64,000 bases of DNA from Megaustenia siamemsis (GCA_032433765.1 JAVIAB010000124.1:74325746-74389745), one strand, 5' to 3'. Positions 1-10,744 are shown, numbered from the stretch's first letter. Notes: generated by a model not told the origin, from the sequence alone. Numbers and translations: made by a program.

Positions 1-900
1 CAAAGAGGCATTCACTTGTACATTGCGCAACATTATCTATACCATTATATAAAAACGATGTAAGTTGACCTATATTAGTGAATCAGGATGCCGGAAACAT
101 TGGTATGACATCACTTGAGATGCAGGCACCCAAATAGCAACCCACTTCAACTCTCAGGACCATCAGGGTATTGGGAATGTCCTAGTTGTCATTCCTGTTG
201 TCATGTTCTTGTGACAGCAGCAGCCGATGCACTTTAGAGAATCATATGATCGCCTGTATGGGTTGCCTCACTCCAAGGGGCATCAATGTATCCCTTTCTC
301 ATGGGTAACCCTCTCTCATATCCCCCCCCCCCTTATTTCCTTCTTTCACACCCATCTCCCCTCAATCCCCCCTCTCCTCTCCCTTTTTCCATCCCTTGCT
401 CCTGTTTTGGCTCCACACCACCTGATGTGATTCCCCCCAACCGATTGTCTGGGTCTGTATCACATATCTTGATAATCCCCTTATTACACCTCATTTAATG
501 ATAGGTTGTCTGAGGAATGTTGGATTTGTTTGCTCATTTTTGCAGTCCATATATATCTAGTGATAACTGTGTCATGCTTAACTTCTTCACACCTAATTCC
601 ACTATCTTGTTATCTTGTCTGACCTCCCATCTAATAATGTGACTGGTTTCTCAACAAACCTTTCCCCCTCCATCCCACTTAACTGACATTCGACAGTCAT
701 TCTCACTGAGAGCTGTTGAAGCTTGGTGAAATTTTTAAGTCTTGCTTCAGTTTTATATATATATATTTTAGCTTACAGGTTTTCACATATTTTCTATTTT
801 TATCCTCATGATGTGTAGCACATCTCTCTTTTATTTCATCACTTATCCCTCTGTTTATTTCTCCTTCACTTACCTGTCCCGCCATACTAGATGTAGTAGA
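1..900. other. Intronic or flanking sequence, no gene seen
   Basis: The stretch is pyrimidine-rich on the + strand (C and T runs around 320-400). No exon of the spectrin-repeat gene, RT motif or RNA gene is recognisable. Short open frames here have no periodic or family character. Confidence 0.5.
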
Positions 901-914
901 ATTTATTTGCATTT

Positions 915-1093
915 CATTGTTGGTGTTCTCATTTTCTAAAGAAGGCCGCACGTAGGCTGAAACATCAATATTTTGTTGTGTTCCTTTTTTGTAAAGCTGT
1001 GACCATACCTTTTTGGAGTGTACGTTACACCCCACTATTGGCTCCTTGCTACCAGCTTTACCACAACACATCAATCATCTGCCTGTTCCCTAG
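915..1093. repeat. Penelope-like terminal repeat fragment
   Basis: The segment contains TTTTTGGAGTGTACGTTACA, then CCCCACTATTGGCTCCTTGC and CAGCTTTACCAC, then GCCTGTTCCCT. The same blocks recur in the opposite orientation near 19842-19930 and twice at 1690-1860. At 935-965 the + strand reads CTAAAGAAGGCC-loop-GGCTGAAAC, matching the homologous site in the 19.9 kb copy. This AAGGCC...GGC(T/C)GAAAC box is typical of terminal repeats of Penelope-like elements. No RT or GIY-YIG domain is attached. Confidence 0.4.
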
Positions 1094-1106
1094 TAATACA
1101 AGTATT

Positions 1107-1416
1107 CTTCTTCTTCTTCTTTACTCTTTTCACTGATACCTAAAAGGTGTCATGGTTTATATCATTTGTCGTTCTTGAGCTGCTCAACTGTCTGAATTAG
1201 TGACTTTCCTTTGTTGTTACATGTCTCTGTCACTGCATCTATCCATCTTCTTCTGGGTCTTCCTCTTGGTCTTTTTCCATGCATTCTCGAGAAGAACGCC
1301 CTTGATGGTGATTGATAAGGATTCATTCTGACCAGGTGGCCAAACCATTTAAGTTGTTGTTGTTCTATATATTCTTGGCAGGGTTTTGTTCCTACTATTT
1401 TTCTTATGGTTTCATT
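1107..1416 (-). mobile_element. LINE E 3' fragment with 13-bp TSD
   Basis: On the - strand this is the C-terminal end of a non-LTR RT (GKRPRGRPRRRW-type basic segment), followed by a 3' end rich in GAA. It is a shorter twin of the copy at 44678-45554. Flanks carry a perfect direct repeat TAATACAAGTATT at 1094-1106 and 1417-1429, marking a 5'-truncated insertion. Confidence 0.75.
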
Positions 1417-1451
1417 TAATACAAGTATTATTTATTTCTATTAGATATTTC

Positions 1452-1515
1452 TGTGGTTATTGAGTTATTTGCAGGTCATCATCATTGCACTCCGAACATT
1501 TCTGTGGTGTCTGTC
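1452..1515 (-). mobile_element. LINE C 3'-terminal scrap
   Basis: GGTTATTGAGTTATTTGCAG followed by GTCATCATCATTGCACTCCG matches, in the same orientation, the 3' ends of the LINE C copies at 9559 and 23383. Only the last 65 bp remain. Confidence 0.6.
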
Positions 1516-1689
1516 TAGAAACAGCATCAACAGGGTAGATTATGTGAATTCTATAAAGTTTAAAATGTACTATCCTAGTCATGTTATTGTTTAAATTGAT
1601 AGAGAGAAAAGTAATGAATATAAAAGAGAAAACTTGTGAAACACTAATTTCCAAAAATGCATGTTCCTATCCTAGATGCCATTAGCAAA

Positions 1690-1860
1690 TATAAGGAACA
1701 GGCAACTAATTGCAGTGCCGCAGTAAAGCTTGTAGCAAGGAGCCATTAGTGGGGTGTAATGTACACTCCAAGGTATGGTGATAATGCACTGCAATTAGTT
1801 GGCTCGTCACCATACCTTGGAGTGTACATTACATCCCACTACTGGCTCCTTGCAAAAATT
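1690..1860. repeat. Long inverted repeat (47-bp arms) from Penelope-like repeat
   Basis: Arm 1735-1781 pairs with arm 1807-1853 at 45 of 47 positions, with a 25-nt spacer. A second inverted pair, AACTAATTGCAGTGC at 1703-1717 and its complement at 1786-1800, overlaps the first. The arm sequence is the same repeat family as 915-1093 and 19842-20010, so this looks like two head-to-head copies. Confidence 0.8.
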
Positions 1861-2039
1861 GGCCAGATAATGTCATCCAATTGGTGCGGGATTTTCCAAC
1901 CTAGATCATTGCATCAGCTAAAGAGTATCCATGAACAGTCGTGCCTTTATCATGAAGAACTGGTACCTGTTAACACATTAAAAATTATTGATTTAACTGC
2001 TGTATATTTTATATTTTTATTTTTTATTGTGTTGACAAC

Positions 2040-2875
2040 AAAATCTTGGAGATCTAACTTTGCAGATGACTTGGCACTCTTGAGCTCAACACATCCAGAT
2101 AAGTAGAACGACTTCACAACATTTCTGGTCACTTAGGTTTCTATATCAACACGACCAAAAAGAAAGTCCTGGATATTACCAACAAAGCTCCTGATATTAC
2201 AATTAATGAAATTTTCTAAAAAGTCACATATTTTATCTACCTTAACAGCAAAATGTCCAGAGATGGAAACATAACACCTGAAATCATGACAGGTATAGCA
2301 CTAGCATCAAATGCTTTCAACAAACTGAAGAATATTTGGAGATCAAAAGTTCTCAGTAAATGTATAAAACGTAGACTGTTCAACTCATATGTGAATATCA
2401 TTACTAACATGGATATGAAAGGTTGAAATCCACCCAGACTTTAGATAAGAAATTCAATGCCTTTGAAGACAATCAAAGAATCTCAAACATAAGCTGAAGA
2501 GAATGCATTTCAAACAATAACATAAGAGATTAATTAAATATTAGTATGTGTTGAACTTTATAAGAAGAAGGCATTGGACATACATTGGTCATGAGCTCAG
2601 AGTGGTTGAAGAAAGTTTTCTTCATCAGACATTCATGCAGAAACCATCTGGTAAAACATGTCAAGGAAACTACAAAGAACAATTATTAAGGAAGGCTCAA
2701 CCATAGGACTAAAGAAATAAACAAGACCTACAAGAACTAGCAAATAAATTGTCAGTTGTAGAGAGTTGTTACTTCTGTCCTATGTGTTGTCTTTCCCCTA
2801 GAGGAAAACAAATGAATGTCTTTGGCCAAAGAGGAAAATAAATGAATGAATGAATTTTTATTTTACATTTTGTTT
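2040..2875 (+). pseudogene. Degraded LINE RT 3' half
   Basis: The segment keeps the RT palm box as NFADDLALLSS, then a frame-shifted thumb region (KMSRDGN, NIWRSKVLS-like). Its 3' end has TCCTATGTGTTGTC...GAGGAAAAC and a (GAAT)n tail. It is the FADD-type RT of RTE-like LINEs and lies in the intron before exon 1. Many stops are present. Confidence 0.6.
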
Positions 2876-3016
2876 CTGAGTGCTTGTTAAATGTCTGTGT
2901 CTTTTTATTATTGTGCTGGAGCTTAATTTACTGTTGTCATTTTAACTGTGAAAAATGGGAACATATTTTCATTGATTTATTTGTTGTTTTGATTTTATGT
3001 TTCTCGTTTTGTTCAG

Positions 3017-3197
3017 GATATTGCCTTGACAGTAGAAAGTGGTAAAAAAAAACTGGAAGAAACTCTACTGAAGGGAGACATTGTTCTGAAAAAAACATCA
3101 AATCAAGGTCAGATCTTGATTCATGAAGAGCTCAGATTACTTGCCAAAGATTTTGATGATTTTGAGTCAGACCTCAAGGATGTTGCAAATACATGTG
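3017..3197 (+). CDS. Spectrin-repeat exon 1 (181 nt)
   Basis: The acceptor is TTTTGTTCAG before GAT and the donor is GTG/GTTAGT. The frame starts DIALTVESGKKKLEETL and ends near ESDLKDVANTC. It gives 60 codons plus one nucleotide, so intron 1 is phase 1. Residues resemble exons 9 and 13 (TSNQGQ, EEL, DF..F motif). Homologous exons are 165 nt; this one is 16 nt longer at its 3' end, and exon 2 is 16 nt shorter at its 5' end. An in-frame GT remains at 3182, where the paralogous boundary would lie. Confidence 0.75.
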
Positions 3198-3393
3198 GTT
3201 AGTACACCTGTCCTTCATTAAGCTGGCTTTAAATTTTAAATTCATGCTATGGGTCAAATGTACACTATTTTACCAGCTGAAATTGTGTGCTTGATGTATT
3301 TTGTTCTATTATTTCTTCTCCTTTCTATTTTTTTCTTTCAGTTTGCATTTTTATAATTCAGTTAACTGTGTCTGCTCATCATTTGTGCTTTAA

Positions 3394-3705
3394 CTCTTTC
3401 CGTACAGAAGCTTTTTATTGACCAAACGGAAGAGATTTCAGAGACAAAATTTTTCATGTTTTTAAGAATCAATCTACATATTTATATTTATCTAACATAG
3501 TATATATGGATTTTCAGATAATTGAACAAGGTATTAGATTTCACAATTATCAAGATGATACAAGACAATTAAAAAAAATATGGTTAGATGGCATTCACAC
3601 TAATCAAATTGAGCGTGGCGCACTATGCGACGAAACGTACGCTGCCGAAACATGCACAGTGCGTATGGGGCATGGCGCACAGTGCTGCAAAACATACAGA
3701 AAGGG
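3394..3705. mobile_element. TTAA-type MITE family 2, copy 1
   Basis: The element begins CTCTTTCCGTACAGAAG just after a TTAA (3390-3393) and ends CATACAGAAAGGG before TTAC. Its termini are inverted. The second copy at 54650-55429 has the same ends (CTCTTTCTGTATG and CATACGGAAAGAG) between perfect TTAAs. TTAA targets suggest mobilisation by a piggyBac-like transposase. No ORF with transposase character. Confidence 0.6.
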
Positions 3706-4104
3706 TTACATATAGTCTATGGTGATTGTTCACAAATAATGTGTACAGGTTAGAATATTTACATTATTTATATTCGGCTGCCTAAGGCTCCATATTATTT
3801 AAAAAAAATAAATCTACACTTTCATGATATAAGAAAATCTTACCTGACCTATCATCAACTGAAAATTGTATTGAATAACTTACCTCCATGATTAGCATCT
3901 TGAAGATAGACAAAACTAAATGTTAGCCAATGGCTCCTGTTAGAATCTTTGTGAATCTTAGTTTGCTGTGATTAAAAAAAAAAAAAAAATCATCTGCTAA
4001 TGCAAACAAATAGAAAAGTATAGACCCAATAGAAAATACCACCATGACATAGCAACTTTTGACATAAAAAAAAAAAAATTTATTGTACCCATATAATTTA
4101 TTCT

Positions 4105-4359
4105 AAAAAAAAAGTAAAAGTAAAGAGTCCCTGTCATGCCAAGAGGCGTATAGGGAATATGGTGTTAGTGACCATAAATTTTACAGACCTTATGCACATG
4201 ATTTTTGGGGTAATGTGGTTGGTGCCGCTTGACTTTCCCAGAAAAAAATCCAGTATCCATTTAAGGCTGGGTGAACTCAGAAGCCGTCGATTGGGATCGA
4301 ACCCAACCCCTTGTCCTTTGTAATCCAGTTCACTAACCACTGAGCTATCGCAGCTCCCT
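4105..4359 (-). mobile_element. tRNA-derived SINE, copy 1, 14-bp TSD
   Basis: On the - strand it reads GGAGCTGCGATAGCTCAGTG (A-box) and GGTTCGATCCC (B-box), then the shared body TTCACCCAGCCTTAAATGG, and ends CTTTACTTTTACTTT. Direct repeats ATATAATTTATTCT at 4091-4104 and 4360-4373 flank it exactly. It lies in the intron between exons 1 and 2, antisense to the gene. Confidence 0.85.
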
Positions 4360-4486
4360 ATATAATTTATTCTGCTGACCAATAATTTGTTTTTACTTTC
4401 AGTAATGATGCCTACATACCTAAATGCCTATAAATTTATGTTTTATCTTTTTTATTTGTTGTTAATTGTTAGTTATTTTTAAGTTA

Positions 4487-4895
4487 GTCAGTCTTAACAT
4501 ATGGATGTGAATCATGGACAATAGGACAACAGACAAGAAAATCACTGGAATCTGTAGAAATATAGTTTTACATAAGAATGTTGAGAATACCTTAGACAGC
4601 TAAGAAGAGTAATGAAAATGTTCTGAAAAGAGAGCTAATTTCCAATATTAGGAAGAAACAATCATCATTTTTTGGCCATGTAATGAGAAGAGAACAACTG
4701 GAATATATTGTAACAACAGGAAAAATTGAGGGAAGAAGAGATAGAGGGAAGCAAAGATAAAAAATACCAGACAGCTTAAGAGAATGGCTTGGCAGAAGGT
4801 CAACAACAGAAATGATACAAGATCGAAAGTTGTAGAGATGCATGATCACCTATGCCAGCAGGCCCGGTACTTGATGATGTCGATGATGTTAGTCA
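4487..4895 (+). mobile_element. LINE B 3' fragment
   Basis: The sequence matches the C-terminal RT region of the B copy at 22010-22425 (LTYGCESWTIG, FFGHVMRREQLEY, KIEGRRDRGKQ). It ends CCCGGTACTTGATGATGTCGATGATG, the B-family GAT-rich tail. Internal stops and a small deletion after LKR show decay. Confidence 0.75.
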
Positions 4896-5334
4896 TATTG
4901 TCTTCACCATACAATAAACAATTGTCCATAGATGCTTATTTTCTCCCCAGCAAATTCCACAGTGTGAAACGATAAATTAGTTCACAATTCCTCTCCTGTT
5001 TTCCTCATAGCTCTATTGAATTTAGACAATATCCCTCTGGACTAACACGAAGATCTGGGAGAGACACCACAGGTGCAGATTAATGAACAGCATAGAAATC
5101 CCCCCATCTTGCCCCTCTTTTTAAGCATATGGTTAGGGATATATGATCGTACATCATTGTTACGTAGAATGCACACATTTGTCAACAATGGATGCTTCCA
5201 CAAGGCATAATTTACCCTAAAGAGTGTAACCTGATGCTGAAACACTTTAGCACCAGTACAGAATCCCTAAATTGGAACCTTATGTTGACTTGGAACAGCT
5301 ATCTACATGAAGGATTGGTTATCCTTTTGGGCTG

Positions 5335-5580
5335 AATATGAAGCAAAGTGCAATAGTCATAGTTTTCCATGTCTGGCGGTCAGCTGTGACCTGTTTTAGT
5401 TCTTGGATGTTTCTGAGACTCTCTTTGATGGTGGTTCTGTGCAGGGTTTCTTTCAGTCTTCCTCAGTTTCTTTTACTTTCTGATCTCTATATAAGGGCCT
5501 TGTGAGGTAGCCTTCCACTGTCCATTCTGAGAACATGCCCAAAATATTTCCAATTTTGCTTTCTAATGTAATTGGATAAT
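5335..5580 (-). pseudogene. LINE RT C-terminal remnant
   Basis: The - strand encodes a remnant of the GH-x-RM-type tail of non-LTR RTs (HxLGMFSEWTVEGYLT, KKPCTEPPS-like). The frame is interrupted. It fits none of the better copies here closely. It is flanked by featureless AT-rich intron. Confidence 0.4.
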
Positions 5581-5599
5581 TGAAGGAACTGAATGTAAT

Positions 5600-6300
5600 T
5601 GATGCTGAACAAATCCAATTATCCAATTATTGAACAGCTCTCAATGTCATGATGTAAAACATGAAGATGGTATTCACACTGTCTGATTCACTAAAAAGGG
5701 CTGCTTATCTTTGTATAAAAGTAGACTTTAAAAATATAATTTGATACATTTTGAATATTTTAACTGTTAATACATGTTGAAGAAAGAAATCTGTTAAGGA
5801 CAGAAACTATTACTTTTAATTTTCCAACTGTGATTTTTTTTTCTTTTAAAATTAACACAACTTCAGGATTCATCTAGTTTCTGAAAACTGGTACCAGGGA
5901 TTTTATCTTGGAAAGTGGAGTGGGTTAAGGTGATTCTTATAACATCACAAATAAACAGTTACTGGTGGTCTTGAAAATATTCCCCATGCAACACAAGATG
6001 GGCTGTAGTACACTATTTCATTTTTAAGTATTCCAGTCTGTTAAAATTATGGCGTGACGTCTAAATCTGAGTTAAGGATGAGTTCCTCATTATGGCCTCA
6101 TGAATACATCATTGAAAAATGATAGTGGTGGCACAGTCTGTTGTTGACTAATCCATGTCAAATTTCATATAAAAGCTACAAATGTATCCAAGTAATTTTA
6201 TTACTATCAGCATTTGCAACTTGATTTGCTATAATTAAACTGTTTTGTTGAAAGCATTAATTTATTTTGTTTTAATGAATTTGTTACATGAAATTGCAAT
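5600..6300. other. AT-rich intron, no gene seen
   Basis: No exon, RT motif or tandem repeat is recognised between the LINE remnant and exon 2. It contains a short palindrome around GGATAATTGAAGG...CCAATTATCCAATTATTG (5573-5625). Confidence 0.4.
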
Positions 6301-6316
6301 GTACCCTTTTATACAG

Positions 6317-6462
6317 CAACCTTGAAGGACAAATGGATAAGGTATGAAGAATTTCATGAAGAACTCAGCCACTGGATCAAGAACACTGAGAATAGCATGA
6401 AGACTGACTCTGACCTTCAAACATCTTTAGACCAGAAAATTTCTCAACTTAATAACCATAAA
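6317..6462 (+). CDS. Spectrin-repeat exon 2 (146 nt)
   Basis: The acceptor is TTTTATACAG before CAACC and the donor is AAA/GTGAGT. Only the frame in which CA completes a codon from exon 1 stays open. It reads TLKDKWIRYEEFHEELSHWI and then KNTENSMKTDSDLQTSLDQK. The two tryptophans are 13 residues apart, as in exons 6, 10 and 14, which marks helix A of a spectrin repeat. Confidence 0.8.
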
Positions 6463-6559
6463 GTGAGTTGAAAACTTTTCATTAGTGAGCTTAAGAATGA
6501 CTGTAATATGTCTTGGAAATAGAGAAATTATCTCTTTAATGTTTTTTTTATTTTACAAT

Positions 6560-7372
6560 TCACAATGATATTTGGAGAGAAAGAGAGACTAAACAGAAAG
6601 TCAGATCCAGAATAGCAAAATCCGGGTTGACTTTCAGCAACCTAGGAAAATATGAAAATAAAAATTCCCAAGCATGAAAATAAAAATTAAGCTATTCATT
6701 TCAAGGCAATTGTATTGTCCATTTTTTATTGTAAATGTGATAGCTGGAAATCAATGAAAGAAACAGAATAAATGCATATGAAAAAAATGTATAAATAAAA
6801 TACTTTGTGTGATAGATAATTAATTATAATCTAGTGCATAAATAATAGAAAATACAATTCAACTGAATGTTTCATTTGTAATCAGAAAGACAAGATGAAA
6901 ACATGTATCAACCAAATGATGAGAAAAAATAACCACAGAATCACAAAGCATGTTCTCAGATGGGAAACAACATGAAAAAAGTCCAGACTTTGAGAGACCA
7001 CTGAGAAAAACATTGACAAGAGTAGCAAAGGTAGCAGCAGGAAACAACTGTGATTGAAAAACTCACCTAGAACAGGCATTTATTTCTTATTACAATGCAA
7101 GTCTTGTGTGATGTCTCATATGATCTGAATAATAAAGGGGTGATCTTTGAACTGTGACCTTCCAGTAAGAGGCGACTAAGGAGGTTGATTGATGGCTTGA
7201 TAAGCTGTCATTGTAAAAAAAAATATTGTTATGAAAACAAAGCCATAGATTTTAGAAGTAGTGATCTCTGCAATATGAGCCATTTTGGCACGCACTGTTT
7301 CTGTTTTTGAGATTGTGGTTCTGCCCTATGTGCCATCTTCGGCTTGAAAGGGCAATATATAGAGATAGATAG
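6560..7372 (+). pseudogene. Degraded LINE A-like element with GATA tail
   Basis: Pieces similar to LINE A appear in order: ESQIQNSKIRVDFQQP-like sequence near 6600, then GTAGCAGCAGGAAACAAC near 7030, and a 3' end CCCTATGTGCCATCTTCGGC followed by TTGAAAGGGCAATATATAGAGATAGATAGAT at 7321-7371. That tail corresponds to the CCCTATGGGCC...CGAAAGGTCAATAGATAG end of LINE A. Confidence 0.5.
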
Positions 7373-7409
7373 ATCTTTGAACTTAGAAATAAATTCATTT
7401 CTTTTCTAG

Positions 7410-7562
7410 GTTGTTTATAATGAAATAATTCAGAAGCAGGAAGCCTTTGATCGGTTGGGAGAACTGGCCCAAGTTCTCATGCAGTCTTCAACAGATGGAA
7501 GAGTGTTCACACAACTTGCACAACTCAGCTCTAGGTACTCAGCACTCATTACTTTGTCCAAG
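7410..7562 (+). CDS. Spectrin-repeat exon 3 (153 nt)
   Basis: The acceptor is CTTTTCTAG and the donor is AAG/GTAAAC, phase 0 to 0, 51 codons. It reads VVYNEIIQKQEAFDRLGELA and then QVLMQSSTDGRVFTQLAQLS, ending SRYSALITLSK. The E...Q..FD.L.E.AQ.L and ..RY..LI pattern recurs in exons 7 and 11, which are also 153 nt, so this is position 2 of the four-exon module. Confidence 0.85.
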
Positions 7563-7689
7563 GTAAACATTTAGTTGCAAGTGGTCTTTGCTCTAGACTG
7601 CTTTTGCTACATTGTGATTTAGTTTGTTTTTATTTATATTTAAAAACTGTATTACACTCAAATGTATCAATATTTTTCTATATCATGTG

Positions 7690-8265
7690 TTCTTCTTCTT
7701 TTACTTTTCAACTCCCTGTGGAGTAGGTCTTCAGCAAAAACTTTCCAAGCCGTTCTGTTTCTTGTCATTCCTTTAAGATCATTCAATCAATGTCTTTCCC
7801 ATCTGTCTTCGCCAAGAATATTCTTCCGCATTGTCTTTCTCCTTGGGGATTCCAAAAAAGCGCATATTGTGTAATACTTTCAGTGGGGGTTCCACAGTGT
7901 GTGTCCTATCCAGCGCCATCGTTTCCGTTGTATCTCATTATCCACTGGTATTTGACTCACATTTTTCCATAATTCTATGTTAGTGATTTTGTTCTGCCAT
8001 TTCCATCCTTTTATTCTGTGCAATCATCCATTAATGAAGGTCTGTATCTTCATGATTGTCAGTTTTGTTGCTCTCCATGTTTCATAGCCATATAATAGGA
8101 CTGACTTAACATTGGAGTTGAACATTTTTATTTTTGTATTTAAGCTAATTTCTTTTGAATATCCATATGTTTCCTAGTGCAATGAAGACTCCTCTTGCTT
8201 TTTCTATCCTTATTTTGATATCATTCTCTGTTCCTCCTTCTTTGTCTATATTACTATGTGCTAAA
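7690..8265 (-). mobile_element. LINE D 3' fragment
   Basis: Nearly colinear with 57683-58255 in the same orientation. The - strand encodes the RT thumb and the tail WKWQNKITNIELWK-like and GRPRNSW-like segments, and ends with CCACAGGGAGTTGAAAAG then GAAGAAGAAC. It is interrupted by stops and small deletions. Confidence 0.75.
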
Positions 8266-8269
8266 GGAA

Positions 8270-9000
8270 ATATGAAAGAACTGTACAGCAGCACAAAGAA
8301 ATTAAGCGGAACATACAAACAGACCAATGCCTTTTTTAAAGATAAGAAAGGAAACCTGCTTAGTAATGTAAGGGAACAAATGAATAGATAGAAAGAGCAC
8401 TTTAAAGAATTCTTGAACAGAAACAAGTCTAAAAAAGCATTTTTCGGTGACATTCGTAGTAAGAGGTAAATGATCGGGGAAAATCTGCGGTATCAGTTTT
8501 CAAATGGTTAATATTATCCCATCTATTTTTATATTGCAACTCGGGTGATAGTCAGCTTCACACCAAAAGCTCCCTAACTTCCCAGAAAACTCTTTGGTAT
8601 CCATTTTTAAAGGTAAGTGAATCCCACAGCCTTGGCAGTATACAACAAATTACCACACCTTGTAGATGAAACTGGGCTCTTCTGATCAGTGGCAAGCATA
8701 CAAACAGCTCAGTCACTGAGATTACATTAGACTGATAAGTTCCCACTTCTGATGGTACATAAATAGTTTTGACCTGGAGTGACTGCTTGGCCATTGTATA
8801 TATTTCAACAGTTCAGATCTCTATTTTCTAAACACCATTAACACTACAATCTCATAGACATCATATCAGGGAGATGTTGTACCTGGTTCTTTTTTTCTTC
8901 TTCTATTTTTCAATTGATCTTGGGATTGAAATTTTAATCAAGTTCATACTCTGTCTTTCATCAGTCTGTATAAGTTTATTAAATTTGTAGAATATTTCTG
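8270..9000. other. Intron with a short unassigned dispersed repeat
   Basis: About 85 bp at 8425-8510 (AAGTCTAAAAAAGC...GAGGTAAATGATCGGGG) recurs at 18890-18980. No gene is seen in the rest. Confidence 0.45.
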
Positions 9001-9019
9001 TTATCTCATTAACACACAG

Positions 9020-9184
9020 GATCTACTAAGGAGATATGAACTGACAGCTCAAGATCATGAACACTACAGCAACACCTACAGCAGGTTTAGGGCATGGTTG
9101 CTGCATGCCAATGAGAAGTTGTATGTTTGTGCGAATACCTCTGGTGATAAACATGCAATCCAGACCCAGCTTGAGAAGTTACAG
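9020..9184 (+). CDS. Spectrin-repeat exon 4 (165 nt)
   Basis: The acceptor is AACACACAG and the donor is CAG/GTAAGC, phase 0 to 0, 55 codons. It begins DLLRRYELTAQDHEHYSNTY and contains SRFRAWLLHANEKL, a helix-A signature. It is clearly paralogous to exons 8 and 12 (DLLAHSEQNV, DITSNLKAYY; each 55 codons with a conserved SW or DWL core). Confidence 0.85.
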
Positions 9185-9369
9185 GTAAGCATTTGTTCTG
9201 TTTGTATAATTCTGTGACATTTTAAACTCTCTAGCACGAATATTCTTCCTTTGAAATAAATATTGTGATAATTATTTGCCCTAATTGAAGTCTTTCGTTA
9301 CTCGCTTGACTAGATGATTAGGTATCACCTTTGGAACATGGTCCCAAACTACCATTCTTCAGTATTCCT

Positions 9370-9558
9370 AAATATCTGTCTGTCTGTCTGTCTTGTCTCT
9401 TTATTGTCTTTTTTACCCAAAGACGGTACATAGGGAAGACATTCTAGACTCTTTTTTGTGCACAGGACCTGCATTGTGTCTCACACACAACATGACTCTG
9501 TTCTGGGCGAGTTGCTCAATCTCGGTGAGAGAAGTGATGCCTGCTGTTGTTGCCTCTT
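9370..9558 (-). repeat. Probable LINE 3' tail with (GACA)n
   Basis: A (TCTG)n run at 9377-9398 on the + strand precedes TTTTTTACCCAAAGACGGTACATAGGGAAGAC. On the - strand this is CCTATGTACCGTCTTTGGG followed by a (GACA)n tail, the same terminal layout as other LINE tails here. Confidence 0.35.
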
Positions 9559-10565
9559 ATTGAGTTATTTGCGGGTCATCATCATTGCACTCCGAACATG
9601 TCGTTAGGTGCTCAGATCCCCTCCTCAGCAATTCCCTCAGTGTCCAGCGACTGACGACTCCAGTTCTATGTTGGTTGATAAGTCTTCTTACACGGCCACT
9701 GTCTCATCTCTGGCTGTGCCCAACTTAACTCCCATTTCCATCATCCGAAGAAGTGACGTGGATCTGTGTTTGTCGAGGTCCTGTGCTCTTCCCACATCTC
9801 GGAGGGCATTGATGATGTCCGCCCGATCCATTGGTTGCCCGTCTTCAACGACAGCGCAGCTAGCCAACCTGTCCGCTCTTTCATTTCCCCGTACTCCCGC
9901 ATGTCCAGGGACATAGACAAAGGTGACCTTACGTATTTTGGATTTCTGCAACAACTCTACCCATTGCATGTGTACAGAGCCCACCTCCACTTTTTTTTAT
10001 CATGCTCATCGAATCACTCAGTATACATGCGTGGGTGTAGTCTTGTGACTCTAACCATTTGAATGCCTCGGTCACTGCCATCTCCTCCATTGTCATGCTA
10101 CTCGTGGTCACGACGTATGCACCACTGTCTTCGTAGACTATTCTGCTTGCCGAGCGTGCTGTAAATGCCCATGCACTTCTTTGGTGTCGTCTTACAGATC
10201 CGTCTGTATAGATGACTGCATCTTTATCATCAGTGTTATCGCAGATGAGACCGTTGACCTCAACATTAACCATGACCGGGTTCTGTTCCCTACTTTTCCT
10301 GTCGAGTGTGACAATACACGAGAAAGTCCCCTTGAATGACGTAGGTACTGGTATCCACTCCTCACCAACGCTGATATTGGTAAGCCCACAGACCTGTTTG
10401 ATAATATCTTCTGCTCAGCCCACCCATGATTTGCCTCTTTTTAGCCTGTCACCTTTCTCTGTGTTGAGCACGTGGTGCAATGGATGCTCTGTATCTGTAC
10501 TAATCTTCAGGTATGCTCGTGCTCTCCAGATCTTGATTCTGTCATCCATGGTTGGAAAGTCAAGA
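9556..10565 (-). pseudogene. LINE C 3' third with RNase H domain
   Basis: The - strand encodes an RNase H domain: DAVIYTDGSVRRHQ (first Asp), MEEMAVTEAF (Glu), CILSDSMSM (Asp) and VTFVYVPGHAGVRGNERADR (distal motif), split by frameshifts near 9960. Its 3' end is GATGATGACCCGCAAATAAC then TCAATAA. It lies antisense in the intron between exons 4 and 5. The 5' part (APE, RT) is missing. Confidence 0.85.
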
Positions 10566-10567
10566 AG

Positions 10568-10735
10568 ATACCTCATTCATGTTGCCTCTTGCCTCATTGT
10601 TCTTTTTATTGTTTCTCTAGGTCTGCATCTTTTTCTTTTAACCTCTGACTCCCATTTGAGGGCCTACTCTGAGATTCTCTTCTTATTACATGACCAACAT
10701 ATGATCACCTTCTTTTCTTAGTTATAGATACAATT
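10568..10735 (-). pseudogene. LINE A-like RT tail scrap
   Basis: The - strand holds a degenerate copy of the LINE A C-terminal region (GHVIRRES..., then KEKDADLEKQ-like basic sequence). It directly abuts the truncated 5' end of the LINE C copy. Confidence 0.4.
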
Positions 10736-10744
10736 TTTGGATCA

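Noticed and set aside
703..1074. 123-codon antisense frame
   Set aside because: It overlaps a Penelope-like terminal repeat and has no protein-family character.
3506..3715. Small frame ending CCKTYRKGYI
   Set aside because: Lies inside the TTAA MITE and ends at its terminus.
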